Assembly: GCA_903895255.1 (NCBI GenBank)
Contig: CAITTG010000053.1
Span: 1-37,248, forward strand
Direction of reading: 5' to 3'
From: an uncultured Verrucomicrobia subdivision 3 bacterium
Lineage (GTDB): Bacteria; Verrucomicrobiota; Verrucomicrobiia; Limisphaerales; UBA11358
DNA length: 37,248 bases
Part shown: positions 23,482 through 32,678 of the stretch, one piece after another
Position numbering within the stretch: position 1 is the first letter of the stretch
Layout: each line of letters starts with the position of its first letter
The notes under the pieces: generated by a model
Seen by the model: the letters and a program-made list of their open reading frames with translations, nothing else
The model's database searches: none
Told to the model about the DNA's origin: nothing
Program-made: the position numbers and the translations under genes

Positions 23482-23683
23482 GCCGGAACTATTCATTTCA
23501 AACGCAGATGAAGCCATGAGGCAGGCAAGGGTTTGGTCCGTACAGGTGTCAGGGAATAGTAATGTAATATTTGATTTTTATTTCGTTATGCGCTCCCCTG
23601 CTTTGGAGTTCGGATTCATGACAGCTCAAGCATGCAGGCGACTTTGTCCCGAACATCTTCCACCTCCCGATATTAAATAAACC

Positions 23684-23977
23684 TCACCAGGCTTTGGCGG
23701 GGTCATAAAAGCTTGCCAAGGTGGCGGCGCGCAATTCCCACTCGCCGGTGGGAGATTCAAACTGGCGAGGCACTTTGATTTCCGGTGCCGGAATGACCCA
23801 CCAAACGCCCTTCGCCGCCGTGACCAGGTACTTGGCCCCCTTCCGGATGCCACGTATGGATACACGACCTTTATCATCCGCTTTTACCAAGGATGTTTCC
23901 ATGTGGGAAAAGTCCCGCCCACCACCCGGTGGGTCAAACAAAAAGCGGACCGGCGGATTCAATGGTGCGGGCTTCAT
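23684..23977 (-). CDS. small protein with AbrB/SpoVT-like motif
   Basis: The 97-residue protein has a central stretch ETSLVKADDKGRVSIRG followed by GAKYLVTAAKGVWWVIP, resembling the swapped-hairpin AbrB fold (xVxxKGRVxIP...GxxYxV) of transition-state regulators and antitoxins. The C-terminus has an FESPTGEWELRAATL segment of no known family. The ATG at 23977 is preceded by a strong AGGGGGAG ribosome-binding site, which decides the start. It is divergent from the FitA/PIN toxin-antitoxin pair, with about 50 bp between. It may be a regulator or an orphan antitoxin; no toxin lies next to it on its own strand. Confidence 0.55.
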   Translation of the reverse strand: MKPAPLNPPVRFLFDPPGGGRDFSHMETSLVKADDKGRVSIRGIRKGAKYLVTAAKGVWWVIPAPEIKVPRQFESPTGEWELRAATLASFYDPAKAW

Positions 23978-24009
23978 TCGCCCGACTCCCCCTTGCAAAA
24001 TGACAGCAT

Positions 24010-24021
24010 TATGCTAGCATA
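24010..24021 (+). promoter_or_regulatory. 12-bp perfect palindrome, likely toxin-antitoxin operator
   Basis: TATGCTAGCATA is a perfect palindrome 5 bp before the antitoxin ATG at 24027, in the 49-bp divergent gap. Ribbon-helix-helix antitoxins of the FitA/VapB class usually bind such sites to repress their own operon. The site could also serve the divergent AbrB-like gene. Confidence 0.5.
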
Positions 24022-24026
24022 CTGAC

Positions 24027-24278
24027 ATGGGCAAGACGCTGACCATTCGCAACATCCCCGAGGATATCTATGCGCGCTTTGCTGAAGTGGCCCGGGGGCA
24101 TCACCGGAACGCGGAGGCGCATGGGCGGTTTTTGATTGAGCACGCCACGCGGCGCGAGCCACTGGAAACCTGCGGCCAACTGCTGGACGCCTATGCCACC
24201 CTGCCACCTCCGGATGTCGCCGTGGAAACGATTGAATCCTATCAGGCGGGCCGGGGGCGCCGGTCACCCCGGCCATGA
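24027..24278 (+). CDS. FitA/VapB-type ribbon-helix-helix antitoxin
   Basis: The 83-residue protein opens with KTLTIRNIPEDIYARFAEVARGH and then AEAHGRFLIEHA, the ribbon-helix-helix DNA-binding fold of FitA-like antitoxins (RNIPxxxxxxLxxxAxxxxxSxEAExRxxL). The C-terminal part should wrap the toxin. Its stop codon overlaps the next start as ATGA. It would neutralise the PIN toxin and repress the operon through the palindrome just upstream. Confidence 0.82.
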   Translation: MGKTLTIRNIPEDIYARFAEVARGHHRNAEAHGRFLIEHATRREPLETCGQLLDAYATLPPPDVAVETIESYQAGRGRRSPRP

Positions 24279-24664
24279 TTGCCGACACCACCTTCTTAAG
24301 CGACTTTCTCAAGGAACAACGGCGCCGGCAACGGGGTCCGGCGTCGGCGTTCCTGGCCAGCCATCGCTCGGCCCCCATCCGCACCACCATCATTAGCGCG
24401 GCGGAAATCGCGGTCTTGTTTCCGGAAACGGCGGCGGCGTTTGCCTGGCTGGCGGGTTGGAAAATCCATCCGCTGCACACCGGCATCGCCGCCGCAGCCG
24501 CCGACATTGACCGGCACCTCATCGCCATCGGCGCGCGGCTGGGTGAAAGTGACAACTGGATCGCCGGTTTCGCCGCCTACCATCGGGAGCCTTTGATCAG
24601 TCACGACCGCGCCTTCGACCGCGCCCCTGGCATCCGGCGCATCCACTATACGCGCATCGTCTGA
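24275..24664 (+). CDS. VapC/FitB-type PIN-domain toxin ribonuclease
   Basis: The 129-residue protein has the four acidic residues of the PIN domain: Asp4 (MIADTTFLSDFL), Glu44 (TIISAAEIAVLF), Asp93 (GESDNWIAGFA) and Asp111 (PLISHDRAFDRAPGIR). These bind metal ions and cut RNA, often tRNA or rRNA, in VapC toxins. Length is normal. The coupled antitoxin gene and the short operon make a type II toxin-antitoxin assignment safe; the RNA target is unknown. Confidence 0.88.
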   Translation: MIADTTFLSDFLKEQRRRQRGPASAFLASHRSAPIRTTIISAAEIAVLFPETAAAFAWLAGWKIHPLHTGIAAAAADIDRHLIAIGARLGESDNWIAGFAAYHREPLISHDRAFDRAPGIRRIHYTRIV

Positions 24665-24961
24665 GGGAATCTTGGGGAAAATTTTACCCAACCGTAGTGG
24701 TAATCAGCAGTCCAACCTACATTTTAAATCCGGCCCAAGCAAACCCGGGAACGAAATCTTCCTGACTTGGGACTTTAGCCGGAAACATGCAATAGTAACG
24801 AGGTGTTTGCTTGGATCCGGCTTAGAGGATGGCCATAAATGCTCCAGGCTCAGGCCTCCGCATTCCGGCCTGGCGCGTCCGGGCATCGACAGCCCGCCGC
24901 GCCCCAAAGATGCTTGAAGACAACCGGCTAGTTTCCGGCATATACTACGGCCCGCCACCAG
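24665..24961. other. intergenic region before the sensor kinase, no gene seen
   Basis: About 297 bp with no convincing frame. TTGAAG (from 24915) and TATACT (near 24947) lie 21 bp apart before the kinase ATG, too far for a standard promoter, so I do not call one. Confidence 0.4.
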
Positions 24962-27900
24962 ATGCCAACTTCAACTGTCAGCGGGCGCGCGGGCGCGCCA
25001 GTCCGGGCCGGAGCCGACGGTCGGCGGTGGTTTTTGCTGCTGTGGCTCGGAGTGCTCGCACGGCTGGCCGGGGCCAGCCCGGATGATTTTCTGATTCAAA
25101 CCTGGGACACGGCCAGCGGTTTGCCGCACAATACGGTCCGCAGCATCGCCCAAACGCCGGATGGTTATTTGTGGATGGGGACGGAGAACGGCCTTGCGCG
25201 CTTTGACGGGGTGCGGTTTGAGAATTTCGACCGTGAAAACACCCCCGAGTTACAGAATCCCAACATCGAATATCTCCAGGTGGATGCCACCGGCAAACTC
25301 TGGATCAGTGCCAAAGACCAGGTGGCGACGTGGGACGGACGGCGCATTAAAAGTGAGGAATGGCCATTGCTCGCGGGGGATGAGGCCGACCAAATACTGG
25401 ACTCCGGCACGAACGAAATCGATTTCACCACGATTCAAGGCTGCCTGATTCACGGCCAACTGGCCGGGCCGGGAAACTGGCAGTGGACCAGTTCCGCGCC
25501 GGCAGGTCCCAGTATGTTTGCCCGGGAGGCGGGGGGCGGGATCTGGCGGCTGTCCCTGGGCGGGCGGCTCTGGCACATGTCGGGAGCGAAGCCATACCAG
25601 GTCGCGATTCCGGAGGCGGCCGGCCGGGCCAACCGCCTGGCCGCCAGTTTCCGGGGCGAAGTCTGGCTCGCGGCGGATCATCAATTATTACGGCTGACCG
25701 GGGGAAATTTCCAGCCACTGCCGCTGCCGCCGGGCGAAACGACCATGACAGCCACGGAAATCTTCCCCATGAACAACGGCTCCTTTTGGGCAGTAGTGAA
25801 CGGTAATTTATGGCAATGGCGGGATAACGCGTGGACGACCAAAGGCGACCCCTGGCGGTTCTGTTCCCCGCCCCTGCGCAAAATCATGGAAGACCGGCAG
25901 GGCAACGCGTGGTTTAGCCGCTTCGGCAACGGTCTGGCACGGCTGTCACCGAAGGGGCATTTATGGAACCTGCCCACCACGCCCGGACTGCCGGTGGACC
26001 GGGTGCGCTGCGTGTTTCAAGACCACGAGGGCAATCTCTGGGCGGGCATTGACCGCGGGGGTCTGGTGCGCCTGCGAACCCGGCAGTTTCAATTACTGGG
26101 AACCGCCGAGGGCCTCTCGGACCCCGTGGTGTTGGGCGTCTGCCAGGACGCGACGGGAGCCATCTGGGCGAGCACTTACGGAGGGGGCCTAAATCGCTGG
26201 GCGGACGGAACGTTCACCCGGTACAACCTCGGCCCGGAAGGCTCGCCGGGGTATGTGTTCACGGCTTTTCCGGATCGCGCGGGCCGGATTTGGGCGGGCA
26301 CGCGGGACAGCGGGGTTTTTATCAAGGAGGCGGACAGCTTCCGCTGCGTGGTTTCCACCAACCTGATGGCCTTCCCCACGCGGGCGATTTTTCAGGACCG
26401 GGCCGGGACGGTCTGGCTGGGGTCCGGGGCGGGCGTGTATGGCTGGCGCCACGGGCGCCTGGAACATTTTGCGGCCGACACGGAACTGGCGCGGGCGGAT
26501 GTGCGGGGTTTTGCGGAGGACCCCGCCGGCGGCTTGTGGATAGCGACGCATGGGAGCGGACTCCACCGGTTTGACGCCGGCCGGCACCTCGCGCTGCACA
26601 CAGCGGACGGCCTGCCCAATGAATATGTGCGCTCCCTGTTTGCGGACCAGGATGGCACGGTGTGGGTGGGCATGTATGGCGGGGGACTGCTGCGCTGGCG
26701 GGACGGAAAACTGGCGCCGGCGGCGGCGCTCCGCGATTTGCCGGATGATGTGATCTGCCACATTGAGGAGGATGGCAACGGGCAGTTCTGGATCAGCACC
26801 CATCATGGTTTGTTTCGCGTGGCCAAGTCCGAGCTAAACGCCCATGCCGACGGGCGGCCCGGGCGGGTGGAGTGCATCGTATATGGAAAATATGACGGAC
26901 TGCCCACCGTGGAATTCTCGGGCGGCATCCAGCCGGCGGGCTGGAAAACCCGGGACGGACAGTTGTGGTTTGCCACCGACAGTGGACTGATCGCGGTAAA
27001 ACCCGCGGGCGTCACGATCAATCCCCTCCCCCCGCCGGTGGCGGTGGAAGGACTCCTGGTGGACGGCGATCTGTTCGCCTCGTCGCTCGACAAAGGACCG
27101 GGGGTGCGGGACCTCGCCCAAAAAATCTTGATTCCGGCCGGGCGGACGCAGTTGGAATTTCGTTTCACCGCGCTCAGCTACACGGCGCCGGAAAATGTGC
27201 GGTTTCAATACCGGCTCGCGGGCTTGCAAACGGAATGGATGGAGGCCGGCCCGAACCGGTTCGCGACCTACAACTACCTGCCGCCGGGGGATTATGAGTT
27301 TCAAGTGCGGGCGGCAAATAATGACGGGGTGTGGAACGAGACCGGCGCGCGGGTCGCGTTTGAATTGCTGCCCCATTTCTGGCAGCGCGGCTGGTTCCGG
27401 ACGCTGTTGGGGTTGCTGGTTATCAGCCTGGTCTGGCTGGCCTATTATGTTCGCATGGCCCGGCTGGCGGAATTGGAACGGCTCCGCTTGCGGATCGCGC
27501 GGGACCTGCACGATGATGTGGGGGCGAATCTGGCCAGCATGGCCCTGATTGCCGAGGCGATGGAGCGGCAGCCCGCGTTTGGGGAGCCGGCGGATTTGCG
27601 GCGCATCGCGCTGCACACCATTGATTCCCTGCGGGATATTGTGTGGTTCATTGATCCGGCGCGGGACCGGCTGGGAGACCTGGCGACGCGGATGCGCGAA
27701 ACCACCCCGCTGCTGCTGCCGGGGCTGGCTTACGAGTTTGAAGCCATCGTGCCCAACCCCGACCTGCATTTACCCCCGGCCTTCCGGCGCAATGTGTTCC
27801 CGATTTTTAAAGAAGCGCTGCACAACGCCGCCAGCCATGCCCGCGCCAGCCGGATCCACATTCTGCTGGACGCGCGCGAGGGCCGGCTGCGCCTGGAAGT

Positions 27901-28102
27901 GCGGGACGATGGCCGGGGTTTCGAGGAGGCCAAAATCATCCCGGGCAACGGCCTGCGCAATTTGCGGCGGCGGGCCCGGGAGTTGCACGGAGTGGTGCAC
28001 TTCCACTCCACCCCCGGCCAGGGCACGCGGGTGGAGTTTACGGCCCCCTTCCCGCGAATGCGGGGGTTTCGCTTCCCCGCGCGCACGTTAAGCTCGTCAT
28101 GA
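24962..28102 (+). CDS. membrane sensor histidine kinase with two-component-regulator propeller and Y_Y_Y domains
   Basis: The 1046-residue kinase has an N-terminal hydrophobic signal/anchor (FLLLWLGVLARLAGA). Repeated propeller blades cover about residues 45-690 (IAQTPDGYLWMGTENGLARF, VFQDHEGNLWAGIDRGGLVR). A Y_Y_Y domain spans about 742-800 (FQYRLAGLQTEWMEAG, LPPGDYEFQVRAAN) and one transmembrane helix about 812-833. The cytoplasmic HisKA_3 dimerisation domain carries RIARDLHDDVGANLASM with phosphoacceptor His850. The HATPase domain has an N box near HNAASHARA, then DDGRGF and GNGLRNLRRRA. The periplasmic part resembles the carbohydrate-sensing architecture of Bacteroidota hybrid systems, but this kinase lacks a fused regulator. 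It overlaps the response regulator by 4 bp (ATGA). Its ligand is unknown; a glycan or surface signal is a guess. Confidence 0.92.
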   Translation: MPTSTVSGRAGAPVRAGADGRRWFLLLWLGVLARLAGASPDDFLIQTWDTASGLPHNTVRSIAQTPDGYLWMGTENGLARFDGVRFENFDRENTPELQNPNIEYLQVDATGKLWISAKDQVATWDGRRIKSEEWPLLAGDEADQILDSGTNEIDFTTIQGCLIHGQLAGPGNWQWTSSAPAGPSMFAREAGGGIWRLSLGGRLWHMSGAKPYQVAIPEAAGRANRLAASFRGEVWLAADHQLLRLTGGNFQPLPLPPGETTMTATEIFPMNNGSFWAVVNGNLWQWRDNAWTTKGDPWRFCSPPLRKIMEDRQGNAWFSRFGNGLARLSPKGHLWNLPTTPGLPVDRVRCVFQDHEGNLWAGIDRGGLVRLRTRQFQLLGTAEGLSDPVVLGVCQDATGAIWASTYGGGLNRWADGTFTRYNLGPEGSPGYVFTAFPDRAGRIWAGTRDSGVFIKEADSFRCVVSTNLMAFPTRAIFQDRAGTVWLGSGAGVYGWRHGRLEHFAADTELARADVRGFAEDPAGGLWIATHGSGLHRFDAGRHLALHTADGLPNEYVRSLFADQDGTVWVGMYGGGLLRWRDGKLAPAAALRDLPDDVICHIEEDGNGQFWISTHHGLFRVAKSELNAHADGRPGRVECIVYGKYDGLPTVEFSGGIQPAGWKTRDGQLWFATDSGLIAVKPAGVTINPLPPPVAVEGLLVDGDLFASSLDKGPGVRDLAQKILIPAGRTQLEFRFTALSYTAPENVRFQYRLAGLQTEWMEAGPNRFATYNYLPPGDYEFQVRAANNDGVWNETGARVAFELLPHFWQRGWFRTLLGLLVISLVWLAYYVRMARLAELERLRLRIARDLHDDVGANLASMALIAEAMERQPAFGEPADLRRIALHTIDSLRDIVWFIDPARDRLGDLATRMRETTPLLLPGLAYEFEAIVPNPDLHLPPAFRRNVFPIFKEALHNAASHARASRIHILLDAREGRLRLEVRDDGRGFEEAKIIPGNGLRNLRRRARELHGVVHFHSTPGQGTRVEFTAPFPRMRGFRFPARTLSSS

Positions 28103-28797
28103 AACCGTCACCCAAAAAATTGCCGAGCTCATTTGTGAAAACGCCCGAGGAAAAGGGAAACCGTCCGGTGGAGGTCTGGATGATTGAGGACAACCATGCC
28201 TTTCGCCACACGGTGGCCCGGCTGCTCAACCAGACGGAGGACATCCGCTGCACCCAGTCTTTTCCGGCCTGCGAGGATGCGCTGGCCCTGATGAACGCCG
28301 GCGCGACCATGGATGTGATCCTGCTGGACGTCGAACTCTCGGGCATGAATGGGATTGAGGGCCTGCGAAAAATCAAGGCGCTCCGCCCGGCCGTGCGGGT
28401 GGTCATGCTGACGGTGTTTGAAGATCATGAACGGGTGTTCCGGGCCATCTGCGCGGGGGCCTCGGGGTATTTGCTCAAGGCTTCGCCCTTTGATCGCATC
28501 GTGGAATCGGTGCATCAAGTAATGGCCGGTGGCTCGCCGATGTCGCCCCGCGTGGCCACGTCGGTCCTGGAAATGTTTACCCGCATGGCCGGCCCCAAAA
28601 CCGATTTTGGCCTGACGGAGCGGGAGCGCGAGGTGCTGGAATTGATGAAGGAGGGCCTGACTAAAAAAGAAATTGCCGGGCGGCTGGCGCTGAGCTTTCA
28701 CACGGTGGACGACTACCTGCGCAATATTTATGCGAAGCTGCATGTCCACAGCCAGGCGGGGGCCGTGGCCAAGGCGATGAAACACGAGCTGTTTTAA
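28099..28797 (+). CDS. NarL/FixJ-family response regulator with LuxR-type DNA-binding domain
   Basis: The 232-residue partner of the kinase has a receiver domain with acidic pair Glu30-Asp31, phosphoacceptor Asp77 (VILLDVELSGMNG), Thr105 (VVMLTVF) and Lys127 (GYLLKAS). A LuxR helix-turn-helix occupies about 172-225 (LTEREREVLELMKEGLTKKE, HTVDDYLRNIYAKLHVHS). The first 23 residues are an unstructured, basic extension. Translation is coupled to the kinase by the ATGA overlap. A plausible target is the secreted modular protein 170 bp downstream, on position alone. Confidence 0.93.
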   Translation: MKPSPKKLPSSFVKTPEEKGNRPVEVWMIEDNHAFRHTVARLLNQTEDIRCTQSFPACEDALALMNAGATMDVILLDVELSGMNGIEGLRKIKALRPAVRVVMLTVFEDHERVFRAICAGASGYLLKASPFDRIVESVHQVMAGGSPMSPRVATSVLEMFTRMAGPKTDFGLTEREREVLELMKEGLTKKEIAGRLALSFHTVDDYLRNIYAKLHVHSQAGAVAKAMKHELF

Positions 28798-28806
28798 GCC
28801 CGGGCC

Positions 28807-28823
28807 GGGGCCGGTGCGGCCCC
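28807..28823 (+). terminator. weak GC-rich hairpin after the response regulator
   Basis: GGGGCC (28807-28812) pairs with GGCCCC (28818-28823) across a 5-nt loop, 10 bp after the stop. No T run follows, so this is at best a weak or factor-dependent terminator. Confidence 0.3.
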
Positions 28824-28967
28824 CGTATCTGCGGGGATTCCCAAGGGCGGCAACCTCTGCCATGCTGCTGATGAATCCATGACAGCAACCAAACCATGAT
28901 TGGCCCCAGCTAATTATTCCAGGTTCCAGTTCATCAACCTCAATCCCAACTCCGGAGTCAGCTACCA

Positions 28968-31900
28968 ATGAAAATCAATCGCAACCTCATCAACGGTCTG
29001 GCCGTGGCCACGACCGCCCTGGCCCTCGCGGCCAACGCGCGCGCCGGCATCTTTACCTGGTCCGCCCCGGTGGCCATCACCACGGCCGACGCCACGCTCA
29101 ATCAGGCGGGCACGGTCGTCGGCGCGGCGGGCTTTGGCACGGAAAATCAACTCGTCGTGCTGAGCAATGGCGCCTTGTTTGACTTCAAGACCGACGGCTC
29201 GGTGGCGACCGCCACCGGCAACGGCTCGGACTTTGGGGCCTTTACCAACGACACCGGCAACGCGGCGTTCAACACGATTCTGACGCAGTTTAATTACAAC
29301 GGCGGACCCAAGACCATCACGATCAACAACCTGATCCCGGGCCAGCAATATTCCGTACAACTCTTTGCGCTGGACCGGCGCAATGGGGTGGCGGCGACGG
29401 AAGTGGCCAATTTTCAGGATCCGGATGACGCCACGGACATTTCCGCCAATTTTCAAATGGGGGATAATGTGTCGGTCACCGGGACGTTTATCGCCCCCGG
29501 AACCTCGGTTAACATCCAGGAGAATTTATTAAACAGCAACAATGGCAACATCAACGCCCTGGTGGTCCGGGCCATCGGCGGCAGCGTGGCCCCGCAGATC
29601 ACGACCGAACCGCAGGCGGCGACGATTTATCACGGTCTGACCGCCAGCTTCACGGCCCCGGCCATTGGGTCCGGCCCGCTTACCTGGCACTGGCAAAAAG
29701 GCAATGTGGGGGGCACGCTGTTCACCAATCTCGTGAATGGCGGGCGCATTTCCGGGGCGACAAATTATTCCCTGACGATTTCCAACCTAATCACCAGTGA
29801 CACCGCCGATTATCAGGTGGTGGTGAGCAATGGCTCGCTCTCAGTGACCAGCACGCCGGCCGCCACGCTAACGGTTCTCACGGGCACGCCGCAATTTACC
29901 TGGTCTGGTCCCACCCCGATTACGACGGCGGACGCCACCCTCAACCAGTCCGGCACCATTGTGGGAGCGGAAGTGTTTGGCAGCGCGGAAACGATCGTGA
30001 CCTTGAGCAACCATGCCACGGTTGATTTCAAGGCGGACGGCTCCGTGGCGAATATATCGTCCGGCGGCTATGGCAACGCAACCGGGGCATTTTTGGGCGA
30101 CACGGGCAATGCCAATTTTAACGCGGTGTTGAACCAGTTCACCTTCGACGGCGGCCCGGACACCATCAGCCTGAATAATTTGTTTGTGGGCCAGCAATAC
30201 TCGGTGCAAGTCTTCAGCCTGGACGACCGGGCCGGGGCGGCGCTTTACCGGCAGGCCAATTTCCAGGATCCCAATGATCAAGACAATATTTCCCCCACCT
30301 TCCAAATGGGCGACAATGTCTATACCATCGGCACTTTCACCGCGAGCAGCACTTCCGTGAGCATTCAGGAAAACCTGCTCACCGGGGGCTATGGCAATCT
30401 CAACGCGCTCGTCATTCGCGCCCTCGGGGTGATCGTCGCCCCGCAAATCACCACCCAGCCGCAAGGGGTGACCATTGACCAGGGTCTGACCACCAGCCTC
30501 AGCGTGGCCGCCACGGGCACCGCCCCCCTGTCCTATCGCTGGCAACGCGGGGTCGTGGGCAGCGGGGTGTTTACCAATGTCCCGGTCAATTCCCGTTACG
30601 TGGGTCTCAACAGCTCCACCCTGACGATTAACAACCTCGCGCCCGGCGATCAGGCGGATTATCAAGTAATCGTGGCCAACGCCGCCGGGTCGGTCACCAG
30701 CGCGCCGCCGGCCACCCTGACGGTGGTGGCGGCCACACCGCAGTTCGTCTGGTCGGTGCCGGCGGCGATCACCACGGCGGATGCCACCCTGGCGCAAGCC
30801 GGCACCGTGGTGGAAGCCGCGACATTCGGCACGACGCCGGCAATTGTCGTGCTGACCAACGGCACCTCGATCTACTTCTCCACGAACGCCGCCGTGGCCT
30901 CGGTCACCGGGGCGGGCACCGCCACCGGGGCGTTCGCCGGCAACACGAGTAACACGGTGTTTAATGCCATTCTCAATGCCTTCAACTATGACAATGGCCC
31001 CAAAACGATCACAGTGGGGAATTTGGTGGCGGGCCGCCAATACGCGGTGCAATTGTTCGCCCTGGACAATCGCAACGGGCTCACCACCCGGCAGGCCAAT
31101 TTCCAGGATCCGAATGACAGCTACGATTTTTCGGGCATTTTCAACATGGGCGACAACGTTTACACCCTCGCCACCTTCACAGCCAGCGGGGCCACGGCGA
31201 CGTTGCAGGAAAACCTGCCGAGCAGCGGCTATGGCAATATGAACGCGCTCGTGGTGCGCCAGCTTTCGGGCCTGCCGCTCGCGCCGGTGATCGTCGCCGA
31301 ACCCGTCACCACCGCCGTGTATGCCGGTGCGAGCGCGCAACTAACGGTCGCCGCCACGGGCACCGCGCTGCAATACCAGTGGCAAAGCGCACCGACGGGA
31401 ACCGGAAGCTTCAGTAATCTGGCCAATGGGGGCAACGTCTCCGGGGCCACCACCGCCCAGTTGACCATCACCAGCGCCAGCGCGGCGAACGCGGCCGATT
31501 ACCGGGTGATCGTCAGCAATGGCAGTGGCTCGGTCACCAGCAGCCCGAACGCGACGCTGACCATCCGGAACACCGCCGCGAATCTGATTCACCGCTGGAA
31601 TTTCAATGAAACCAGCGGCACCGTCGCGCACGACTCGGTGGGCACGGCCAACGGAACGCTGGTCAGCGGCACGGGCACCAGCGCCAGCTTTAATGGGACG
31701 GGCCAGGTGGTGCTGAACAATCCGGGTCTGGAAACGACCGGCGCGGGCAGCTATGTCGCCCTTCCCGGCGGATTGGTGACGAGCTTGAGCGCGGTGACGT
31801 TTGAACTCTGGTATAACAACACCGGTTTGAACAATGGCAACCCGTGGATTTCATTTGGCGGCCCCGTTGATCCCACGACGCTTCACGGGACCAACTTCAT

Positions 31901-32552
31901 CAATTTCTTCGCGCGTTGGTCGGGCAGCACCACGGCGTTTCAGATTCAGTCAACTGCGGGCGATTCGGGCGTGGTCACGCTGGGACCGCGGCAACAGAGC
32001 GGGACTTTTCATTGGGTGGCAGTTTACGACCCGATCGCCGGAACCGTGAGTGTGTATTTGAACGGAAACCTTCAAGCCTCCGCGTCGGGCATCCATATTC
32101 CTTTGAGCACGGTGGGCACCAGCGTTGGTTACATTGGCTATACCGCCTGGAACCAGGTGGGTGGCAACACCGATCCCAACCTGCCGCTGGGAAGTTTCAG
32201 TGCCCAGTATGGCTTCAACGGCAACGGAAATTATCCGTATTTGAACGCGAATGTGGATGAAGTCCGCATCTACGACGGCGCGTTGAACACCAACGCCATC
32301 GCCGCCACCCAGTTGCTCGGACCGAACACGTTGCTGTCCAATACCGCCACCTTGAGCGCAATCAGCTCACCGGGAAGCCTGACCCTGGTATGGCCCATTG
32401 TGAACGGCGGGTTCACCCTGGAATCCAGCCCGGTGCTTAGTCCCAACCCGGTCTGGACGGCGGTGCCGGGCACCAAAACCGTGGTAGGCACCAACTATCA
32501 ACTGACGGTCTCCAGCACCAACGCCGCCGCCTTCTACCGGCTTCGCCAATGA
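28968..32552 (+). CDS. secreted modular surface protein: three tandem modules with Ig-like domains, then LamG
   Basis: The 1194-residue protein has a signal peptide cut after ANARA (residue 26). Three modules follow, each opening with a phrase like TWSAPVAITTADATLNQAG. Each has a beta domain of about 185 residues (including FNYNGGPKTITINNL, GQQYSVQLFALD, ANFQDP, MGDNV, NALVVRA) and an immunoglobulin-like domain of about 90 residues (PQITTEPQ...WHWQKG...DTADYQVVVSNGSLSVTS). After residue 865 comes a LamG domain (HRWNFNETSGTVAHDSVGTA, VTFELWYNN, VDEVRIYDGALN). The C-terminal beta segment ends AAFYRLRQ, a style common in Verrucomicrobiota secreted proteins. A role in adhesion or glycan binding is inferred; no catalytic motif is seen. 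The two-component genes lie just upstream. Confidence 0.85.
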   Translation: MKINRNLINGLAVATTALALAANARAGIFTWSAPVAITTADATLNQAGTVVGAAGFGTENQLVVLSNGALFDFKTDGSVATATGNGSDFGAFTNDTGNAAFNTILTQFNYNGGPKTITINNLIPGQQYSVQLFALDRRNGVAATEVANFQDPDDATDISANFQMGDNVSVTGTFIAPGTSVNIQENLLNSNNGNINALVVRAIGGSVAPQITTEPQAATIYHGLTASFTAPAIGSGPLTWHWQKGNVGGTLFTNLVNGGRISGATNYSLTISNLITSDTADYQVVVSNGSLSVTSTPAATLTVLTGTPQFTWSGPTPITTADATLNQSGTIVGAEVFGSAETIVTLSNHATVDFKADGSVANISSGGYGNATGAFLGDTGNANFNAVLNQFTFDGGPDTISLNNLFVGQQYSVQVFSLDDRAGAALYRQANFQDPNDQDNISPTFQMGDNVYTIGTFTASSTSVSIQENLLTGGYGNLNALVIRALGVIVAPQITTQPQGVTIDQGLTTSLSVAATGTAPLSYRWQRGVVGSGVFTNVPVNSRYVGLNSSTLTINNLAPGDQADYQVIVANAAGSVTSAPPATLTVVAATPQFVWSVPAAITTADATLAQAGTVVEAATFGTTPAIVVLTNGTSIYFSTNAAVASVTGAGTATGAFAGNTSNTVFNAILNAFNYDNGPKTITVGNLVAGRQYAVQLFALDNRNGLTTRQANFQDPNDSYDFSGIFNMGDNVYTLATFTASGATATLQENLPSSGYGNMNALVVRQLSGLPLAPVIVAEPVTTAVYAGASAQLTVAATGTALQYQWQSAPTGTGSFSNLANGGNVSGATTAQLTITSASAANAADYRVIVSNGSGSVTSSPNATLTIRNTAANLIHRWNFNETSGTVAHDSVGTANGTLVSGTGTSASFNGTGQVVLNNPGLETTGAGSYVALPGGLVTSLSAVTFELWYNNTGLNNGNPWISFGGPVDPTTLHGTNFINFFARWSGSTTAFQIQSTAGDSGVVTLGPRQQSGTFHWVAVYDPIAGTVSVYLNGNLQASASGIHIPLSTVGTSVGYIGYTAWNQVGGNTDPNLPLGSFSAQYGFNGNGNYPYLNANVDEVRIYDGALNTNAIAATQLLGPNTLLSNTATLSAISSPGSLTLVWPIVNGGFTLESSPVLSPNPVWTAVPGTKTVVGTNYQLTVSSTNAAAFYRLRQ
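29055..31575 (+). repeat. three tandem coding repeats of about 843-849 bp
   Basis: Module starts are at 29055, 29898 and 30747, giving periods of 843 and 849 bp (281 and 283 residues). All three keep the ITTADATL start, the QYxVQxF(A/S)LD phrase, xxANFQDPxD and the Ig-like end DYxVxVxNxxGSVTS, but differ throughout at base level, so the duplication is old. Confidence 0.9.
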
Positions 32553-32586
32553 GGAGTAAGAGACGAAGCCAGACCATCGGTTAAAC

Positions 32587-32623
32587 CAGCCGGCGGCAGG
32601 CCAGCCTGCCGCCGGCTGCTTTT
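32587..32623 (+). terminator. strong intrinsic terminator
   Basis: A perfect 14-bp stem, CAGCCGGCGGCAGG (32587-32600) with CCTGCCGCCGGCTG (32605-32618), has a 4-nt loop and is followed by CTTTT. It ends the surface-protein transcript and sits between convergent genes, so it may also stop the LysR message. Confidence 0.85.
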
Positions 32624-32678
32624 CCCGGACCGGATTTGAACTCCGGTTCGGGAATTTTCATTGGGGTCTCGCTGAGCC

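Noticed and set aside
24915..24952. Promoter TTGAAG / TATACT before the sensor kinase
   Set aside because: The spacer is 21 bp, outside the normal range, and no better pair was found.
29868..31340. 490-residue minus-strand frame inside the modular surface protein gene
   Set aside because: Antisense shadow, rich in Arg/Gly/His with no domain; the plus strand has clear repeated modules.
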